A stretch of 64,000 nt of DNA, taken from Roseovarius sp. A-2 (lineage in GTDB: Bacteria > Pseudomonadota > Alphaproteobacteria > Rhodobacterales > Rhodobacteraceae). Where the stretch lies: the NCBI RefSeq assembly GCF_002072155.1, contig NZ_BDIY01000023.1, positions 1 to 64,000 on the forward strand. Reading direction: 5' to 3'. The translations under genes were made by a program, and so were the position numbers. The notes under the pieces were generated by a model. The model did not search any database. It had not been told where the DNA came from and saw nothing but the letters and a program-made list of their open reading frames with translations. Positions 46,381 to 55,513 of this stretch are shown piece by piece. Every line of letters starts with the position of its first letter. Within the stretch, counting starts at the first letter, position 1.

Positions 46381-47247
46381 TTAGCGGTCGAAACGCGCCG
46401 ATCGGCCCGGCTTTGCGGGCCAGACGCCGACAACCACACGGTCACGCCCATCAAGATCGGGCAGCACCCCCACCTCGGCAAAGCCCGCCGCGCAAAGGAG
46501 TTCACGCACCTGCGCGCCTTGCTGCCAGCCGATTTCCAGCGCGATGCGCCCCCCGGGGCGCAGATGCGCCCCTGCCCCCGCAGCGATCATCCGGTAGGCC
46601 AGGAGCCCATCTGCGCCATCGGTCAGTGCGGCTTGGGGGTCGTGGTCGCGCACCTCGGGGCTGAGATCCGGCATCTCGTCCACCGCAATGTAAGGCGGGT
46701 TCGAGACGATCAGGTCGAATGGGCCGGTGACCTGCGAGAACCAGTCAGAGCGGTAAAGATCGAGCCGCGCGCCCACCCCGTGCCGCGCCGCGTTGCGCGC
46801 CGCCACCTCAAGCGCCGCCGCACTGATATCCGTGGCCACGCCCTGCGCCCCGGGCCAGTCGGCCAGCAGCGTCACCGCGATGATCCCGCTGCCGGTGCCA
46901 AGATCGAGCAGCCGCGCCGCCACCGGGCCGCGCAGCGCCTCGGCGATCAGGCATTCGGTTTCGGGGCGCGGGTCGAGCACATCCGCCGTCACCTCGAAGC
47001 TGCGCCCCCAGAAATCGCGCCGCCCGATGATCTTCGCCACCGGCTCGCGTGCCATGCGTCGCGCGATCATCGCATTAAGCCGCGCCGCCGCCGCCGCATC
47101 AAGATCATCCCCCAGATGCAAGGTTAGCCGGTCACGCGGCACCTCCATCGCCACGGCCAGCAACGCGCGCGCATCACCGGCGGCACCGTCGATGCCCGCC
47201 GCCTGCAAGGCCCGCGTGGCCGCGACAAGAGCGGCCTGCGCGCTCAC
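46381..47247 (-). CDS. prmC: Peptide chain release factor N5-glutamine methyltransferase
   Basis: This 288-residue enzyme methylates the Gln of the GGQ motif in release factors. The SAM-binding motif is [20 protein letters not shown] at about residue 115, and the catalytic NPPY is in [20 protein letters not shown]. The N-terminal helical domain that recognises release factors is present ([12 protein letters not shown] at its junction). Its start overlaps the stop of prfA by 4 bp, so enzyme and substrate are co-expressed, as in many bacteria. Confidence 0.97.
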   Translation of the reverse strand: MSAQAALVAATRALQAAGIDGAAGDARALLAVAMEVPRDRLTLHLGDDLDAAAAARLNAMIARRMAREPVAKIIGRRDFWGRSFEVTADVLDPRPETECLIAEALRGPVAARLLDLGTGSGIIAVTLLADWPGAQGVATDISAAALEVAARNAARHGVGARLDLYRSDWFSQVTGPFDLIVSNPPYIAVDEMPDLSPEVRDHDPQAALTDGADGLLAYRMIAAGAGAHLRPGGRIALEIGWQQGAQVRELLCAAGFAEVGVLPDLDGRDRVVVGVWPAKPGRSARFDR

Positions 47248-48290
47248 GTCATCTCGGCCAGCAGCGTGGCCTGCGCATCCGCCGTCAGCGCGTCGATCAC
47301 GTCGTCGAGATCGCCCTGCATCACCTGATCGAGCTTGTAGAGCGTCAGGTTGATGCGGTGGTCGGTCATCCGCCCCTGCGGGAAGTTATAGGTGCGGATG
47401 CGCTCGGACCGGTCGCCGCTGCCCACCTGTGCCGCGCGGCTGGCGGAGCGTTCGCTGTCCACGCGGCTGCGCTCCATGTCGAAAAGCCGCGACTTCAGCA
47501 CGTCCATCGCGATCTCGCGGTTGCGGTGCTGGGATTTCTGGCTGCTGGTGACCACCAACCCGGTAGGAACATGGGTGATCCGCACCGCCGAATCGGTGGT
47601 GTTTACATGCTGCCCGCCCGCCCCGGAGGAGCGCATCGTATCGATGCGCAGATCGTTCGGGTCGATCTGGATATCGACATCCTCGGCCTCGGGCAGGACC
47701 GCGACGGTGGCGGCAGAGGTGTGGATGCGCCCGCCGCTCTCGGTCTCGGGCACGCGCTGCACGCGGTGGACACCGGATTCGAACTTGAGCCGGGCAAAGA
47801 CGCCCTCGCCCCCCACCCGCGCCACCAGTTCGCGCAAGCCCCCCAATTCGCTCCACTGCTCCTCGATCACCTCGAAGGACCAGCCCTGCGCCTCGGTGTA
47901 GCGCTGATACATGCGCATCAGGTCAGCGGCGAAAAGCGCCGCCTCGTCGCCCCCAGTGCCGGGGCGGATTTCGAGGATCGCGGCGCGATTGTCGGCCTTG
48001 TCGCGCGGCAGAAGCGCCAGTTGCAGCGCCGCCTCCATCTCCGGCAGACGCGCCTCAAGCTCCGCAATCTCGGCCTGGGCCAGATCGCACAGGTCCGGAT
48101 CGTCGAGCACCCCCCGCGCCGCCTCGATATCCGTTAGGGCCTGCCGATAGGCACGGATTTCCTCGACCACAGGGCGCAATTCGGCGTATTCGCGCCCGAG
48201 CTGCGCGATATCACCGCCGCCCTGCATCATCTGCGCCTCGATATACTCGAAACGCTGCGTGATCTGTTCCAGTCTGTCCAAAGGCACCAT
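47244..48290 (-). CDS. prfA: Peptide chain release factor 1
   Basis: This protein of about 348 residues ends translation at UAA and UAG. The catalytic GGQ is in [20 protein letters not shown]. The stop-codon recognition tripeptide is PET in [20 protein letters not shown], where E. coli has PAT. The start at ATG 48290 ([10 protein letters not shown]) is preceded by AGAGGA at the right spacing; an in-frame upstream ATG at 48311 is less likely. It is the first gene of the prfA-prmC operon, which makes the factor and its activating methylase together. Confidence 0.97.
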   Translation of the reverse strand: MVPLDRLEQITQRFEYIEAQMMQGGGDIAQLGREYAELRPVVEEIRAYRQALTDIEAARGVLDDPDLCDLAQAEIAELEARLPEMEAALQLALLPRDKADNRAAILEIRPGTGGDEAALFAADLMRMYQRYTEAQGWSFEVIEEQWSELGGLRELVARVGGEGVFARLKFESGVHRVQRVPETESGGRIHTSAATVAVLPEAEDVDIQIDPNDLRIDTMRSSGAGGQHVNTTDSAVRITHVPTGLVVTSSQKSQHRNREIAMDVLKSRLFDMERSRVDSERSASRAAQVGSGDRSERIRTYNFPQGRMTDHRINLTLYKLDQVMQGDLDDVIDALTADAQATLLAEMT

Positions 48291-48356
48291 AGGGCTGATC
48301 CTCTGTCCCATCCTTGTGACTTGGTCAAGGGCGCAAAGCTGTGCTACGGTTCATCC

Positions 48357-48641
48357 ATGAGACTGCTCTTGCCCCTGCTCCTCGCGGCCACGCCCGCGCT
48401 TTCGGATGCCACCATCGGTGGCAAGACCGTCGAATGCTATTGCACCGATACCAGCGGCGCGCGGATCGAGATGGGCGAAACGATCTGCCTGCGGGTCGAT
48501 GGCAAGATGTTCATGGCGAAATGTGCGATGTCGCTCAACGTGCCGATCTGGCGCAAGGTCAGCGATGGCTGCCTGTCATCCAGCCTGAGCGATCCGGTCG
48601 AGCCAGCCGTCGATGCGGGCGGCGTTCACGCCCAGATCTGA
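48357..48641 (+). CDS. Small exported protein of unknown function
   Basis: This protein of about 94 residues begins with a signal peptide (MRLLLPLLLAATPALSDATI). The mature part has four cysteines (VECYCTDTSG, ETICLRV, MAKCAMSLNVPIW, VSDGCLSS), and probably forms disulfides in the periplasm. I do not recognise the family with certainty. Its last 66 bases overlap the 3' end of the convergent DUF1499 gene on the other strand, so one of the two ends may be less constrained. The start at 48357 is the first ATG giving a clean signal peptide; the frame stays open to 48321. Confidence 0.65.
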   Translation: MRLLLPLLLAATPALSDATIGGKTVECYCTDTSGARIEMGETICLRVDGKMFMAKCAMSLNVPIWRKVSDGCLSSSLSDPVEPAVDAGGVHAQI

Positions 48642-48977
48642 CTTGCCGAAGCGCAGACGCCCGTAAATCTCAAGCATGTCGTCGTTTCGCCGCACGGTGG
48701 TGTAATCGGGAAAGCCGAAGACGCGACTGCGGGTGACATAGGTGATCATGCCCTGATCCAGACCGCCCGCCAGAACCCGGGTGCGGGCCGTGGCGCGGAT
48801 GCTCGCATCCAGCGTCGCGAGATCACCCTCGACCCGGCGCATCGCGCCACCCGCCAGATCGCGATTAGTCACGCTCTCGGGCATCTGGTGCCAGCGTGCG
48901 GGATCAGACGGGGCCAGCCGGACAAAGGCCAGCGCAGCCACGATCAGAACCAGCACAAGTCCGATGGCGAGCTTCAT
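48576..48977 (-). CDS. DUF1499 family membrane-anchored protein
   Basis: This 133-residue protein has one N-terminal hydrophobic segment (KLAIGLVLVLIVAALAFVRL), followed by a DUF1499-type soluble domain (ITYVTRSRVFGFPDYTTVRR, then NDDMLEIYGRLRFGKSDLGV and NAARIDGWLDRI). The domain probably faces the periplasm. Family function is unknown. It lies 30 bases downstream of zapA in the same direction, and overlaps the small exported-protein gene tail to tail by 66 bases. Confidence 0.82.
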   Translation of the reverse strand: MKLAIGLVLVLIVAALAFVRLAPSDPARWHQMPESVTNRDLAGGAMRRVEGDLATLDASIRATARTRVLAGGLDQGMITYVTRSRVFGFPDYTTVRRNDDMLEIYGRLRFGKSDLGVNAARIDGWLDRIAQAG

Positions 48978-49007
48978 CAGGTGCCCCGATGCCGGCCCGG
49001 TCCCGGC

Positions 49008-49403
49008 TCAGCCCGCGCGCGCACCGTCCACCGTTTCGGCCAGCGCCTCGGCGCGCGCGGCGATCTCGGCCAGCGTCTCGGTCACCTCCTGCGGCACCAC
49101 CGGCACCTCCACGCGCTCTGCCTCGGGCGCGGGGGCGTTGCGCAATTGATCCAGCTCCGCCTCGCGTTCTGCCAGCTTGTCCTCGGCGGCGCGCAGCTTG
49201 TCCTGCAAGCCTGCGGTCTTGTCGGCCAGCATCAGCCCCGCCATCAACAGCATCCGCGCCTCGGGAATGCGCCCGATCTGCGCAGCCAGAACGGCGGCTT
49301 CCTCGTCCAGCATCCTGGCGGCCGACTGCAGGTAATGCTCTTCGCCTGCCTGACAGGCCACATCGAAGCTGCGCCCTCCGATCTCGATCTTCACCTCGGG
49401 CAT
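49008..49403 (-). CDS. zapA: Cell division protein ZapA
   Basis: This 131-residue protein binds FtsZ and promotes bundling of the division ring. The N-terminal globular part (VKIEIGGRSFDVACQAGEEH, then QSAARMLDEEAAVLAAQIG) and the following coiled coil (ARMLLMAGLMLADKTAGLQ, DKLAEREAELDQL) match ZapA. An alphaproteobacterial C-terminal extension rich in Glu and Ala follows. Its ATG overlaps by one base the stop of a coiled-coil gene, which may be a functional partner. Confidence 0.9.
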   Translation of the reverse strand: MPEVKIEIGGRSFDVACQAGEEHYLQSAARMLDEEAAVLAAQIGRIPEARMLLMAGLMLADKTAGLQDKLRAAEDKLAEREAELDQLRNAPAPEAERVEVPVVPQEVTETLAEIAARAEALAETVDGARAG

Positions 49404-49900
49404 CAGGCGTCCTCCGTCTCGGTTGTGGTGTCGTCGCCCGCCGTGGCAATGACCTGCCCCAGCTCGGCCAGCACCGCCTCGACCTCGTCGCGGTCGGCGG
49501 CGCGCACGGCGCGCAACCCCTCCAGCTCTGCCAGCATCGACTTGTTGATCAGATGCGGCTCGGCGATGCCCGCCTGATGCGCCTCGCGCAAGGCCTGATT
49601 GTTGTCGCGCAACTGCTGGTTCGCCTTGCGCAGCGATTGCAGATCGGCATCAAGCCTGCGCAGATTGTCAGCCTGCGCGCCGCGCGCCGCCTCCAACTCC
49701 GCGTCGCGGGCCGCAAGCCGCTCATGCAACGCGCGCACCCGCTCCTCCAGCTGCGCATTGGCAAGCTTCTCGTCCTCGACATCCTGACGCAGCTTGTCCA
49801 CGTCGGTCGCATCGCCCGCCGCCTCGCGCCCCTCGAGACCCTTGGTGATCCGGTCCAGCGCGGCAGTGATCCGCGCCTGCAACTCGTCTATCTGGCTCAT
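49403..49900 (-). CDS. Coiled-coil protein encoded with zapA
   Basis: This 165-residue cytoplasmic protein has no membrane segment or signal peptide and is dominated by heptad-like patterns. These begin at about residue 5 ([20 protein letters not shown]) and continue through [20 protein letters not shown] and [20 protein letters not shown] to about residue 110. The tail is acidic (TTTETEDA). The TGATG junction with zapA implies translational coupling. A role as a division-ring partner, similar in concept to ZapB, is plausible from context, but sequence similarity to ZapB is not something I can confirm. Confidence 0.75.
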   Translation of the reverse strand: MSQIDELQARITAALDRITKGLEGREAAGDATDVDKLRQDVEDEKLANAQLEERVRALHERLAARDAELEAARGAQADNLRRLDADLQSLRKANQQLRDNNQALREAHQAGIAEPHLINKSMLAELEGLRAVRAADRDEVEAVLAELGQVIATAGDDTTTETEDA

Positions 49901-50114
49901 CTCCTCGACCCCTCACGTCTCTTGGCCCGTTTGCCTTACGAATCGCATACCGGACCGGTTTTGTTCAAGTCTAGCCAAAACTGCGGGGAAATGCGCGCCC
50001 TTTGGCGCTGCAGACCCGCCCAGAGCGCTCCGGACAGGGCGCGCGCGCTTGATCTTCTGTGCCGGGCTGATATGCAGCGGGCATCTGTTGCCACTTCCAA
50101 AGGATGCTCGCCCC

Positions 50115-52130
50115 GTGGATATCGCCGCCCTGCGCTCTGCCAACCCCGATCACTGGATGAAGGCCACCGCCATCCGCGCGCTGACCCTCGACGCCGTCGC
50201 CGCCGCCAATTCCGGCCATTCCGGCATGCCCATGGGCATGGCCGATGTCGCCACCGTGCTCTTTGAAAAGCACCTCAAGTTCGACCCTGCAAACCCAGAC
50301 TGGCCGGATCGTGACCGGTTCATCCTGTCGGCGGGCCACGGCTCGATGCTGCTCTACTCGTTGCTCTACCTCACCGGCTACGAGGACATGACGCTCGACC
50401 AGATCCGCAATTTCCGACAATGGGGGGCGAAAACCGCAGGCCACCCGGAATACGGCCATGCCAAGGGGATCGAGACCACCACTGGCCCGCTCGGGCAAGG
50501 CATCGCCAATTCGGTCGGCTTCGCCATCGCCGAGGAGGCCCTGCGCGCGCGCTTTGGCAAGAAGCTGATGGATCACCACACCTATGTGATGGCCGGCGAC
50601 GGCTGCCTGATGGAGGGCGTGAGCCAGGAGGCGATCAGCCTTGCCGGGCGTCAGGGCCTGGGCAAGCTCGTGGTGCTGTGGGACAACAACAACATCACCA
50701 TCGACGGCTCTGTCGATCTGGCCGACCGCACCGATCAGGTGAAACGCTTTCGCGCCAGCGGCTGGCATGTGCAGGAAATCGACGGCCATGACCCGGCGGC
50801 CATCGACGCCGCGCTGACCGAGGCCAAGCGCACGCGCAAACCCTCGATGATCGCCTGCAAGACGCATATCGCATTGGGCCATGCCGCGCAGGACACCTCC
50901 AAGGGGCACGGCGCGCTGACCGATGCCGATCAGCTCCGGGCGGCGAAAGAGGCCTATGGCTGGCAACACGGCGCCTTCGACATCCCGGCGGATGTGAAAT
51001 CCGCATGGGAGACCATCGGCAAGCGCGGTGCCGCCGACTACGCCGACTGGCAGACGCGCCTGGCAGAGGCATCGGCGCAGCGTCAGGCCGAGATCGAGCG
51101 GATCTTTTCCCGAGACGTGCCGTCGAAACTGTCGGCCCGGATCAAGGCGCTGAAAAAGCAGATCAGCGAAGAGGCCCCCAAGGTCGCCACCCGCAAATCG
51201 AGCGAGATGGTGCTCGAAGTGGTCAACCCGATCATGCCCGAGACCATTGGCGGCTCGGCCGATCTGTCGGGCTCCAACAACACCCGCTCGGGCGACATGA
51301 CCGTGTTTGACGAGGGCAACCGCAAGGGCCGCTACATCCATTACGGCATCCGCGAGCATGGCATGGCGGCGGCGATGAACGGTATGGTCCTGCATGGCGG
51401 CATCCGCCCCTATGGCGGCACCTTCATGTGCTTCACCGATTACGCCCGCCCCTCGATGCGCCTCGCCGCGCTGATGAAGGTCCCCACCGTGTTCGTCATG
51501 ACCCATGACAGCATCGGCCTGGGCGAGGATGGCCCGACCCACCAGCCGATCGAGCATCTGGCGATTTCGCGCGCCACGCCCAACACCTGGGTATTCCGCC
51601 CTTGCGACACGGTCGAGACCGCCGAGGCGTGGGAACTGGCGCTCAACTCGAAAGAGACCCCATCGGTCCTGTCGCTGACCCGTCAGGGCCTGCCGACGCT
51701 GCGCCGCGAGCACAAGGTCAAGAACCTGACCGCGCAAGGCGCCTATGTCCTGGCCGACGCAGAAGGGAAACGTCAGGCGATACTGCTGGCCACGGGCTCG
51801 GAGGTGGCCATCGCCATGGCCGCACGCGATATCCTGCACGAAGCCGGGATCGGCACGCGCGTCGTCTCCATGCCCTGCTGGGAGCTGTTCGAGGAACAGG
51901 ACGAGGCCTATCGCCGCCGCGTGCTGCCCGCAGGCCCGGTGCGCGTCGCGGTCGAGGCAGGCATCCGTTTCGGCTGGGATCGCTGGCTCTATGGTGAGCG
52001 CGGCCGCCGCGAGAAGGGCGAATTCGTCGGCATGCACGATTTCGGCGCCTCCGCCCCCGCCGAGGTGCTTTACGAGCAGTTCGGCATCACGGCGCAGGCC
52101 GTGGCCGACAAGGTCAAGGCGCTGCTCTGA
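50115..52130 (+). CDS. tkt: Transketolase
   Basis: This 671-residue thiamine-diphosphate enzyme transfers two-carbon units in the pentose phosphate and Calvin pathways. The ThDP motif starts at [20 protein letters not shown] (about residue 157) and ends with [10 protein letters not shown]. The conserved [20 protein letters not shown] near the N terminus and [17 protein letters not shown] in the Pyr domain are present. The start is GTG 50115 with AAGGA about 10 bases upstream, giving [14 protein letters not shown] and the family length. An open frame further upstream has no coding character. A strong terminator follows at 52174-52197. Confidence 0.97.
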   Translation: MDIAALRSANPDHWMKATAIRALTLDAVAAANSGHSGMPMGMADVATVLFEKHLKFDPANPDWPDRDRFILSAGHGSMLLYSLLYLTGYEDMTLDQIRNFRQWGAKTAGHPEYGHAKGIETTTGPLGQGIANSVGFAIAEEALRARFGKKLMDHHTYVMAGDGCLMEGVSQEAISLAGRQGLGKLVVLWDNNNITIDGSVDLADRTDQVKRFRASGWHVQEIDGHDPAAIDAALTEAKRTRKPSMIACKTHIALGHAAQDTSKGHGALTDADQLRAAKEAYGWQHGAFDIPADVKSAWETIGKRGAADYADWQTRLAEASAQRQAEIERIFSRDVPSKLSARIKALKKQISEEAPKVATRKSSEMVLEVVNPIMPETIGGSADLSGSNNTRSGDMTVFDEGNRKGRYIHYGIREHGMAAAMNGMVLHGGIRPYGGTFMCFTDYARPSMRLAALMKVPTVFVMTHDSIGLGEDGPTHQPIEHLAISRATPNTWVFRPCDTVETAEAWELALNSKETPSVLSLTRQGLPTLRREHKVKNLTAQGAYVLADAEGKRQAILLATGSEVAIAMAARDILHEAGIGTRVVSMPCWELFEEQDEAYRRRVLPAGPVRVAVEAGIRFGWDRWLYGERGRREKGEFVGMHDFGASAPAEVLYEQFGITAQAVADKVKALL

Positions 52131-52173
52131 CCCGCAGGCCGGGCCATGGCTCACACGGCAGATGTCCATCGAC

Positions 52174-52197
52174 AAAGGCCCCCGCGAGGGGGCCTTT
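52174..52197 (+). terminator. Terminator of tkt
   Basis: AAAGGCCCCC and GGGGGCCTTT are perfect 10-bp arms around GCGA. It lies 43 bases after the tkt stop. Its right half recurs at 53271-53284. The rest of the space to 52395 is lower in GC than its surroundings and contains no gene that I can support. Confidence 0.85.
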
Positions 52198-52395
52198 GGC
52201 AGTAAATGATGCACACTTTAGTTGAGCGAAACCCCTTGCCCCGAAAAGGCAATGTTGAGCAAAGACTCGCGAAGAAATTATAGGGAACCTCTGCAAGTTG
52301 ATGTCGGTAGTGCGTACTTTGCAGCTGTTGGTTTGCTAGCCAGTTACGTCCGCTTTTCTATCGTCGTCAATTATGCAGTAAAATTACTCCTCTTG

Positions 52396-52419
52396 ATATG
52401 CAGTAAATATACTGCATAT
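52396..52419. promoter_or_regulatory. Operator of the arsR-VOC pair
   Basis: ATATGCAGTA at 52396-52405 and TACTGCATAT at 52410-52419 are perfect 10-bp arms around AATA, ending 8 bases before the regulator start codon. A related partial site with ATGCAGTA and AGTAAAATTACT lies about 25 bases upstream. Size and symmetry fit an ArsR-family dimer site, so autorepression is likely. Confidence 0.7.
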
Positions 52420-52427
52420 TGCAGATC

Positions 52428-52736
52428 ATGACAAATGACCAGCTCGACTTAATCTTCAAGGCTCTTTCTGACAGCACACGCCGTCGCATTATCGACCACC
52501 TGAGCAAAAAGCCCGCTCAATCGTTGTTCGAGGTGTGCGCCGCATCGGTTGCAGAGGGTGGTGTTGCTTTATCCCGACAAACAGTCTCCCAGCATCTCGC
52601 TGTCTTAGAGAAAGCGGGATTAATTGAGTTTGAATGGAAGGGGCGCACAAAGGCGCATTCTTTGAGTGTCAGCGAAGACGACATCGCGGCAGCATCATGG
52701 CTGACGAAATACAAACCGAAAGGAACCAAGAAATGA
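52428..52736 (+). CDS. ArsR-family transcriptional regulator
   Basis: This winged-helix regulator has about 102 residues. LDLIFKALSDSTRRRIIDHL is the canonical ArsR N-terminal helix pair, and LSRQTVSQHLAVLEKAGLIE is the recognition helix. No CxC metal-binding motif is visible, so metal sensing is not indicated. This subtype is often paired with a gene it controls, here a VOC-fold protein overlapping by 4 bp. The ATG at 52428 follows the palindromic operator at once. GC content is visibly lower than in the neighbours, which suggests acquisition by transfer. Confidence 0.88.
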   Translation: MTNDQLDLIFKALSDSTRRRIIDHLSKKPAQSLFEVCAASVAEGGVALSRQTVSQHLAVLEKAGLIEFEWKGRTKAHSLSVSEDDIAAASWLTKYKPKGTKK

Positions 52737-53125
52737 AAATCTATGTCACAAGTGTCTTTGTTGACGACCAGGACAAGGCCGAAAAATTCTATACCGAAGT
52801 GCTCGGTTTTAAGGTAAAACACAACATTCCGTTGGGCACAAACCGTTGGCTGACCGTTGTTTCAGAAGAAGACCCTGATGGAACTGAGTTGCTGCTTGAG
52901 CCAAGCGACCACCCCGCGGCGAACCCCTTCAGGGAATCTATCGTTGCCGACGGTATCGCCGCGCACTCATTTCAGGTCCAAGACCTCGATGCCGAGTGGA
53001 AGAAGTTGACCGACCGGGGCGTTGAGTTCACCACCGAACCAATGGATGCAGGCACTGTTCACATGGCAGTTTTTGATGACACCTGCGGCAACCTGATTCA
53101 GTTGATCCAGATGAAAGACGCTTGA
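52733..53125 (+). CDS. VOC-family (glyoxalase/bleomycin-resistance-like) protein
   Basis: This 130-residue protein has the two beta-alpha-beta-beta-beta units of the vicinal oxygen chelate fold. The first is MKIYVTSVFVDDQDKAEKFY with TEVLGFKVKHNIPLG, and the second is AAHSFQVQDLDAEWKKLTDR with GVEFTTEPM. The metal-site residues include a central Glu (GTELLLEPS) and a C-terminal GNLIQLIQM. Members detoxify or bind small reactive compounds, and the substrate is unknown. It overlaps the ArsR stop by 4 bp and is almost certainly its regulated target. Confidence 0.88.
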   Translation: MKIYVTSVFVDDQDKAEKFYTEVLGFKVKHNIPLGTNRWLTVVSEEDPDGTELLLEPSDHPAANPFRESIVADGIAAHSFQVQDLDAEWKKLTDRGVEFTTEPMDAGTVHMAVFDDTCGNLIQLIQMKDA

Positions 53126-53263
53126 GCGGCGACAATAGTCGGCCGGACGAAACAGAAGCTGCCGTTCGGCCAATCTGCGGCATTTGGTAAGTATGGGGCT
53201 CCAAGCAGACATTGGGCTCCGAACCCCGGTATCGCTCACCTGCACCATTTCCTTCCAGGGGCT

Positions 53264-53285
53264 GCCCCCGGCGAGGGGGCCTTTT
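53264..53285 (+). terminator. Terminator-like hairpin after the arsR-VOC pair
   Basis: GCCCCC at 53264-53269 and GGGGGC at 53275-53280 pair around GGCGA and are followed by CTTTT. The 14 bases GCGAGGGGGCCTTT at 53271-53284 are identical to part of the tkt terminator at 52184-52197. Confidence 0.65.
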
Positions 53286-53349
53286 CGCGTCTTGGATCAC
53301 CGGACGCGCTATCTTTATCCTTGCACGAATCCCGTGTCGGGATTATCCG

Positions 53350-53545
53350 CACACATGCTTCGGTCCGGAAATGCATATTTCCGGTGAAAAGGGAATACGG
53401 TGCGATCCTCGCCTTGGATCAATTCCGTAACTGCCCCCGCAACTGTAAGCGGCGAGCGATACCGGCAGATGCCACTGTCACCCCATGTGACGGGAAGGCC
53501 CGGTAGAGCAGCGACCCGCGAGTCAGGAGACCTGCCGAGGTGATC
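53350..53545 (+). promoter_or_regulatory. Cobalamin (adenosylcobalamin) riboswitch
   Basis: The conserved core elements of the cobalamin riboswitch appear in order. CCGGTGAAAAGGGAATACGG is at 53381-53400 and CCCGCAACTGTAAGCGG ends near 53452. A GCCACTGTCACC...GTGACGGGAAGGC hairpin follows, and the B12-box GAGTCAGGAGACCTGCC is near 53519-53535. Boundaries are approximate. It lies in the leader of btuB and would turn off the corrinoid-uptake operon when cobalamin is plentiful. Between 53126 and the riboswitch only the terminator-like hairpin is seen, and from 53578 to 53689 I see nothing further. Confidence 0.93.
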
Positions 53546-53549
53546 ACCC

Positions 53550-53577
53550 TATCCGGGCGCGGGGCGCGCCGTGGATA
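53550..53577 (+). promoter_or_regulatory. Possible expression platform of the riboswitch
   Basis: TATCC and GGATA form outer arms at 53550-53554 and 53573-53577. GGCGCG (53556-53561) and CGCGCC (53565-53570) form the inner arms, all just after the B12 box. There is no T run, so control may be by transcript folding or another mechanism, not simple termination. Confidence 0.4.
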
Positions 53578-53689
53578 ACGGTCTATTCCGTAGTGGTGGC
53601 GCTTCACCGTCTGCGGAGGGGCCATGTCCTTTCCAATGACTTCGCACCTTGGAACGCCGATGCCGGAAACCGGTATTGAGGGACATTGA

Positions 53690-55513
53690 ATGACATATCT
53701 CAGAACCACCGCCCTTTGCGCGCTCTGCGCGCTTTGCACCGCCCCCGCTCTCGCGCAGGACGCCTTCGATCTCGACACGATCACCGTTTCGGGCAGCCTC
53801 ACACCCCAGGAACTCGCCCGCACCGGGGCCTCGGTCGAGGTCATTGACGGGCGCGAGGCCGAGACCTCCGACACCGCGCTCACCAACCGGCTCGACCGGC
53901 TGCCGGGCGTCAATTCGACCAGCAACGGCCCGCTCGGGGCGTCGTCCTCGATCCAGTTGCGCGGCTTGCCCGCGCGCTATGTCGGGGTGCGGATCAACGG
54001 CATCGACATGTCCGATCCGTCGGGCACGCAAAACCAGTTCAATTTCGGCGGCCTTACCGGCGCGGGCCTCGGGCGGATCGAGGTGCTCAAGGGTTCGCAA
54101 TCGGCGCTCTACGGATCCGAGGCGATTGGCGGGGTCATCGATATCACCACATGGCGGCCCTCGCGCGATGGCCTGTCGGGCGAGGTGCGCGCCGAGGCGG
54201 GCGCGTTCGACACCAAGAGCGGCGCGCTCAGCCTCGGCTATCGCGGCGCGCGCGGCGAGGTGGCGCTGAGCTACAACCGCATCGACAGCGACGGCTTCTC
54301 TGCCCGCGCGGGCGACCCTGAGGATGACGGGTTCGAGCAGGACATGCTCACCATCTCGGGCGAGTTCGACGCGACCGACATGCTCACGGTCGGCGGCACT
54401 GTGATCTATCGCGACAACGAGGCCGATTTCGACCCCAGCCTGACTGCGACGGCGGGCCAGATCCAGACCGAGGAACTGGGCCTGCGCGGCTTTGCCCGGC
54501 TGCGCACCGGCCCGGTCAGCCATGAGCTGTCCTATGCCTATTTCGACATCGACCGGCGCGACACCTCACCCGGTGCCTTCACCCCGCGTTTCACCGGCGA
54601 GCGCGACGAGATCAGTTATCTCGGCAGCGTCGAAGTGGGTCGCGCCGGCACCGTGACCGGCGGGCTGGAATATACCGAGGAGCGCTTTACCGCGCAGCCG
54701 GTGCGCGGCTCCAATGACAATGTCGCGGTGACGGCGGAATGGCTTTTGCCTGCCAGCGACACGGTCGATCTCTCGCTGGCGCTGCGCCATGACGAGGACG
54801 GCGATTTCGGCGGCAAGCTCACGGGGCGCGCCGCCGCCGTCTGGCGCCCCGCCGATGGCTGGGCGCTGCGCGCCGTCGCCGGCACCGGCTTTCGCGCGCC
54901 CTCGCTCTTCGAGCGGTTCAGCGCCTTCGGCGATCCCACCCTCAAACCCGAGGACAGCGAAAGCTTCGAGATCGGCGTCGAGCGCACGTTTGCCAATGCC
55001 CGGATCGAGGCCACGCTGTTTCACATCACCGTCGATGACCTGATCGACTTCGACCCGGGCGCGACCGCCTGCGGCTCGGGTTTCGGCTGTTTCGGGCAGG
55101 TGCCGGGCGAGACCACCTCCAAGGGGCTCGAGCTCGCGGGTGAGGCCGATATCAATGCCTTCATCACCGTCTTCGGCAACTATACCTACACCCGCGCCCG
55201 CAACGGCGGCCAGCAACTTACCCGCACGCCCAAACATGACGCCGTGATCGGGCTTGATGCCGACCTGACCGACCGCCTGTCGGGCAGCTTCGATGTCCGT
55301 CACGTGGCTGGTGTGACACCGAGCGCCTTTGCACCCGCAGGCAACAAGGTGGGTGACTATACCCTTGTCGGGGTCGGGCTGAGCCATGCGATCACCGACA
55401 ATGCGACCGCCTATATCCGCGTCGAGAACCTGTTTGACGAGGATTACGAGACGGCGGGCGGGTTCAACACCGCCGGGCGCTCGGCCTTCGTGGGGCTGCG
55501 TGCGTCTTTCTAG
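53690..55513 (+). CDS. btuB: TonB-dependent corrinoid receptor BtuB
   Basis: This 607-residue outer-membrane receptor has a signal peptide (residues 1-22, ending LCTAPALAQ). DLDTITVSGSL at about residue 27 is a TonB-box-like stretch. The plug domain (LDRLPGVNSTSNGPLGASSS, then IQLRGLPARYVGVRINGIDM and GLGRIEVLKGSQSALYGSEA) is clear. The 22-strand barrel ends in Phe (AFVGLRASF). The upstream riboswitch and the cbiZ gene in the operon identify the ligand as cobalamin or another corrinoid. The stop lies inside the start region of the btuF-like gene (14-base overlap). Confidence 0.93.
   Translation: MTYLRTTALCALCALCTAPALAQDAFDLDTITVSGSLTPQELARTGASVEVIDGREAETSDTALTNRLDRLPGVNSTSNGPLGASSSIQLRGLPARYVGVRINGIDMSDPSGTQNQFNFGGLTGAGLGRIEVLKGSQSALYGSEAIGGVIDITTWRPSRDGLSGEVRAEAGAFDTKSGALSLGYRGARGEVALSYNRIDSDGFSARAGDPEDDGFEQDMLTISGEFDATDMLTVGGTVIYRDNEADFDPSLTATAGQIQTEELGLRGFARLRTGPVSHELSYAYFDIDRRDTSPGAFTPRFTGERDEISYLGSVEVGRAGTVTGGLEYTEERFTAQPVRGSNDNVAVTAEWLLPASDTVDLSLALRHDEDGDFGGKLTGRAAAVWRPADGWALRAVAGTGFRAPSLFERFSAFGDPTLKPEDSESFEIGVERTFANARIEATLFHITVDDLIDFDPGATACGSGFGCFGQVPGETTSKGLELAGEADINAFITVFGNYTYTRARNGGQQLTRTPKHDAVIGLDADLTDRLSGSFDVRHVAGVTPSAFAPAGNKVGDYTLVGVGLSHAITDNATAYIRVENLFDEDYETAGGFNTAGRSAFVGLRASF

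Noticed and set aside
47244..48290. Unusual PET tripeptide in release factor 1
   Set aside because: The middle residue varies in RF1 (PxT) and Glu is, to my knowledge, common in alphaproteobacteria, so it is not evidence of recoding.
49794..50114. Upstream extension of transketolase
   Set aside because: It overlaps the coiled-coil gene and lacks coding character. GTG 50115 has a ribosome site and gives the family length.
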